6,422 nt of DNA from Rhodospirillales bacterium (lineage in GTDB: Bacteria; Pseudomonadota; Alphaproteobacteria; Geminicoccales; Geminicoccaceae), in NCBI GenBank assembly GCA_007131045.1, contig SLRI01000510.1, forward strand, positions 1-6,422. Direction: 5' to 3'. The translations under genes were made by a program, and so were the position numbers. Within the stretch, counting starts at the first letter, position 1. The number at the start of each line of letters is the position of its first letter. This document shows, in pieces, positions 5,670 to 6,422 of the stretch. The notes below the pieces were generated by a model. The model did no database searches. It was not told the DNA's origin and worked only from the letters and a program-made list of their open reading frames with translations.

Positions 5670-6422
5670 TCAGCCGCCCATTTTTTTCTGCAATCCCTGA
5701 TCGAGGGCATCGAGGAACTGCTCGGTGGTGAGCCAGGGCTGCTCGGGACCGATCAGCAGCGCCAAGTCCTTGGTCATCTGGCCGCCCTGGACGGTGTCGA
5801 TGCAGACCTTCTCGAGGGTGGCGGCGAATTCCTCGACCTCGGGCGTGCCGTCGAGCTTGCCGCGAAAACCGAGGCCGCGGGTCCAGGCGAAGATCGAGGC
5901 GATCGGGTTGGTCGAGGTCGCCTTGCCCTGCTGGTGCTGGCGGTAGTGGCGGGTGACGGTGCCGTGCGCGGCTTCGGCCTCGACGGTCTTGCCGTCGGCG
6001 GTCATCAGCACCGAGGTCATCAGCCCCAACGAGCCGAAGCCTTGCGCCACGGTGTCGGACTGGACGTCGCCGTCGTAGTTCTTGCAGGCCCAGACGAACG
6101 CGCCATGCCACTTCATCGCGGCCGCGACCATGTCGTCGATCAGTCGGTGCTCGTAGGTGATCTTGGCATCCGCGAACTTGTCCTTGAACTCGGCCTCGAA
6201 GACCTGCTCGAAGAGATCCTTGAAGCGGCCGTCATAGGCCTTGAGGATGGTGTTCTTGGTCGAGAGGTAGACCGGCCAGCGGCGCATCAGGCCGTAGTTC
6301 AAGGAGGCCCGGGCGAAATCGCGGATGCTCTCGTCGAGATTGTACATGCCCATGGCGACACCGGCGCCCGGGAACTGGAAAATCTCGTATTCCTGGGCCT
6401 CGCCGCCGTCCTCGGGCTCGAA
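5670..6422 (-). CDS. icd: NADP-dependent isocitrate dehydrogenase, C-terminal 250 residues
   Basis: Oxidative decarboxylation of isocitrate to 2-oxoglutarate in the TCA cycle, reducing NADP+; cytoplasmic homodimer. This is the eukaryote-like type II enzyme, usually about 400 residues, so roughly the first 150 lie beyond the right edge. The visible part starts at FEPEDGGEAQ and contains FQFPGAGVAMGMYNLDESI, YLSTKNTILKAYDGRFKD (with the catalytic Lys equivalent to human IDH1 Lys212), YEHRLIDDMVA (metal-binding Asp252 equivalent), ACKNYDGDVQSD (Asp275 and Asp279 equivalents) and AEAAHGTVTRHYR. The last motif binds the NADP 2'-phosphate. All these are intact, so the enzyme should be active. It ends QKKMGG with a TGA at 5672-5670, after a run of seven A. 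The MipA gene follows with almost no gap. Confidence 0.97.
   Translation of the reverse strand, partial: FEPEDGGEAQEYEIFQFPGAGVAMGMYNLDESIRDFARASLNYGLMRRWPVYLSTKNTILKAYDGRFKDLFEQVFEAEFKDKFADAKITYEHRLIDDMVAAAMKWHGAFVWACKNYDGDVQSDTVAQGFGSLGLMTSVLMTADGKTVEAEAAHGTVTRHYRQHQQGKATSTNPIASIFAWTRGLGFRGKLDGTPEVEEFAATLEKVCIDTVQGGQMTKDLALLIGPEQPWLTTEQFLDALDQGLQKKMGG

Noticed and set aside
5674..6111. Extension of the MipA reading frame as a much longer protein starting at 6111
   Set aside because: The upstream part is an Arg-rich shadow of icd, which is unmistakable in the other frame.

Overview
The window is GC-rich (well over 60% by eye) bacterial chromosomal DNA with tightly packed genes. The eukaryote-like (type II) NADP-isocitrate dehydrogenase, the MipA/OmpV-type porin-like protein, the degenerate EAL-type protein and the codon use point to an alphaproteobacterium, most likely of the Rhodospirillales type. 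This is inference from gene content; no rRNA or other marker is present, and I see no tRNA, CRISPR array or complete insertion sequence.

Layout, left to right. A secreted rhodanese (thiosulfate/3-mercaptopyruvate sulfurtransferase) runs off the left edge on the minus strand (1-640). An AT-rich 82-bp gap with an inverted repeat and a likely promoter separates it from a small gamma-glutamylcyclotransferase-like gene (723-1217, minus). Next is a malate/L-lactate dehydrogenase-family (LDH2) oxidoreductase (1340-2401, minus). It is divergent from a plus-strand gene (2520-3713) for a protein with an EAL-like C-terminal half that lacks the c-di-GMP phosphodiesterase catalytic residues. The 118-bp divergent intergenic region carries two abutting perfect inverted repeats, good candidates for an operator. 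From 3714 to 4103 there is no convincing gene: only an 18-codon ORF directly after the EAL-like gene, and a stretch with a GGGTCTGACCC palindrome that looks like decayed or dispersed-repeat DNA. A small predicted outer-membrane lipoprotein follows (4104-4682, minus). Its upstream region has a perfect FNR/FixK-type box (TTGAC-N4-GTCAA) spaced correctly for a class II activated promoter. A MipA/OmpV-family outer-membrane protein (4831-5640, minus) then lies immediately downstream of, and probably translationally coupled to, isocitrate dehydrogenase icd (5670-6422, minus), which runs off the right edge.

The genes do not form one obvious pathway. The central-metabolism gene icd reads straight into an envelope gene. 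The dehydrogenase and the EAL-like protein share a control region. The lipoprotein appears to be an oxygen-responsive single-gene unit. I found no clear new multi-gene system. The points most worth a second look are the FNR-box promoter, the paired palindromes in the divergent region, the catalytically degenerate EAL-like protein, the unusual start of the MipA gene, and the gene-poor stretch at 3714-4103.
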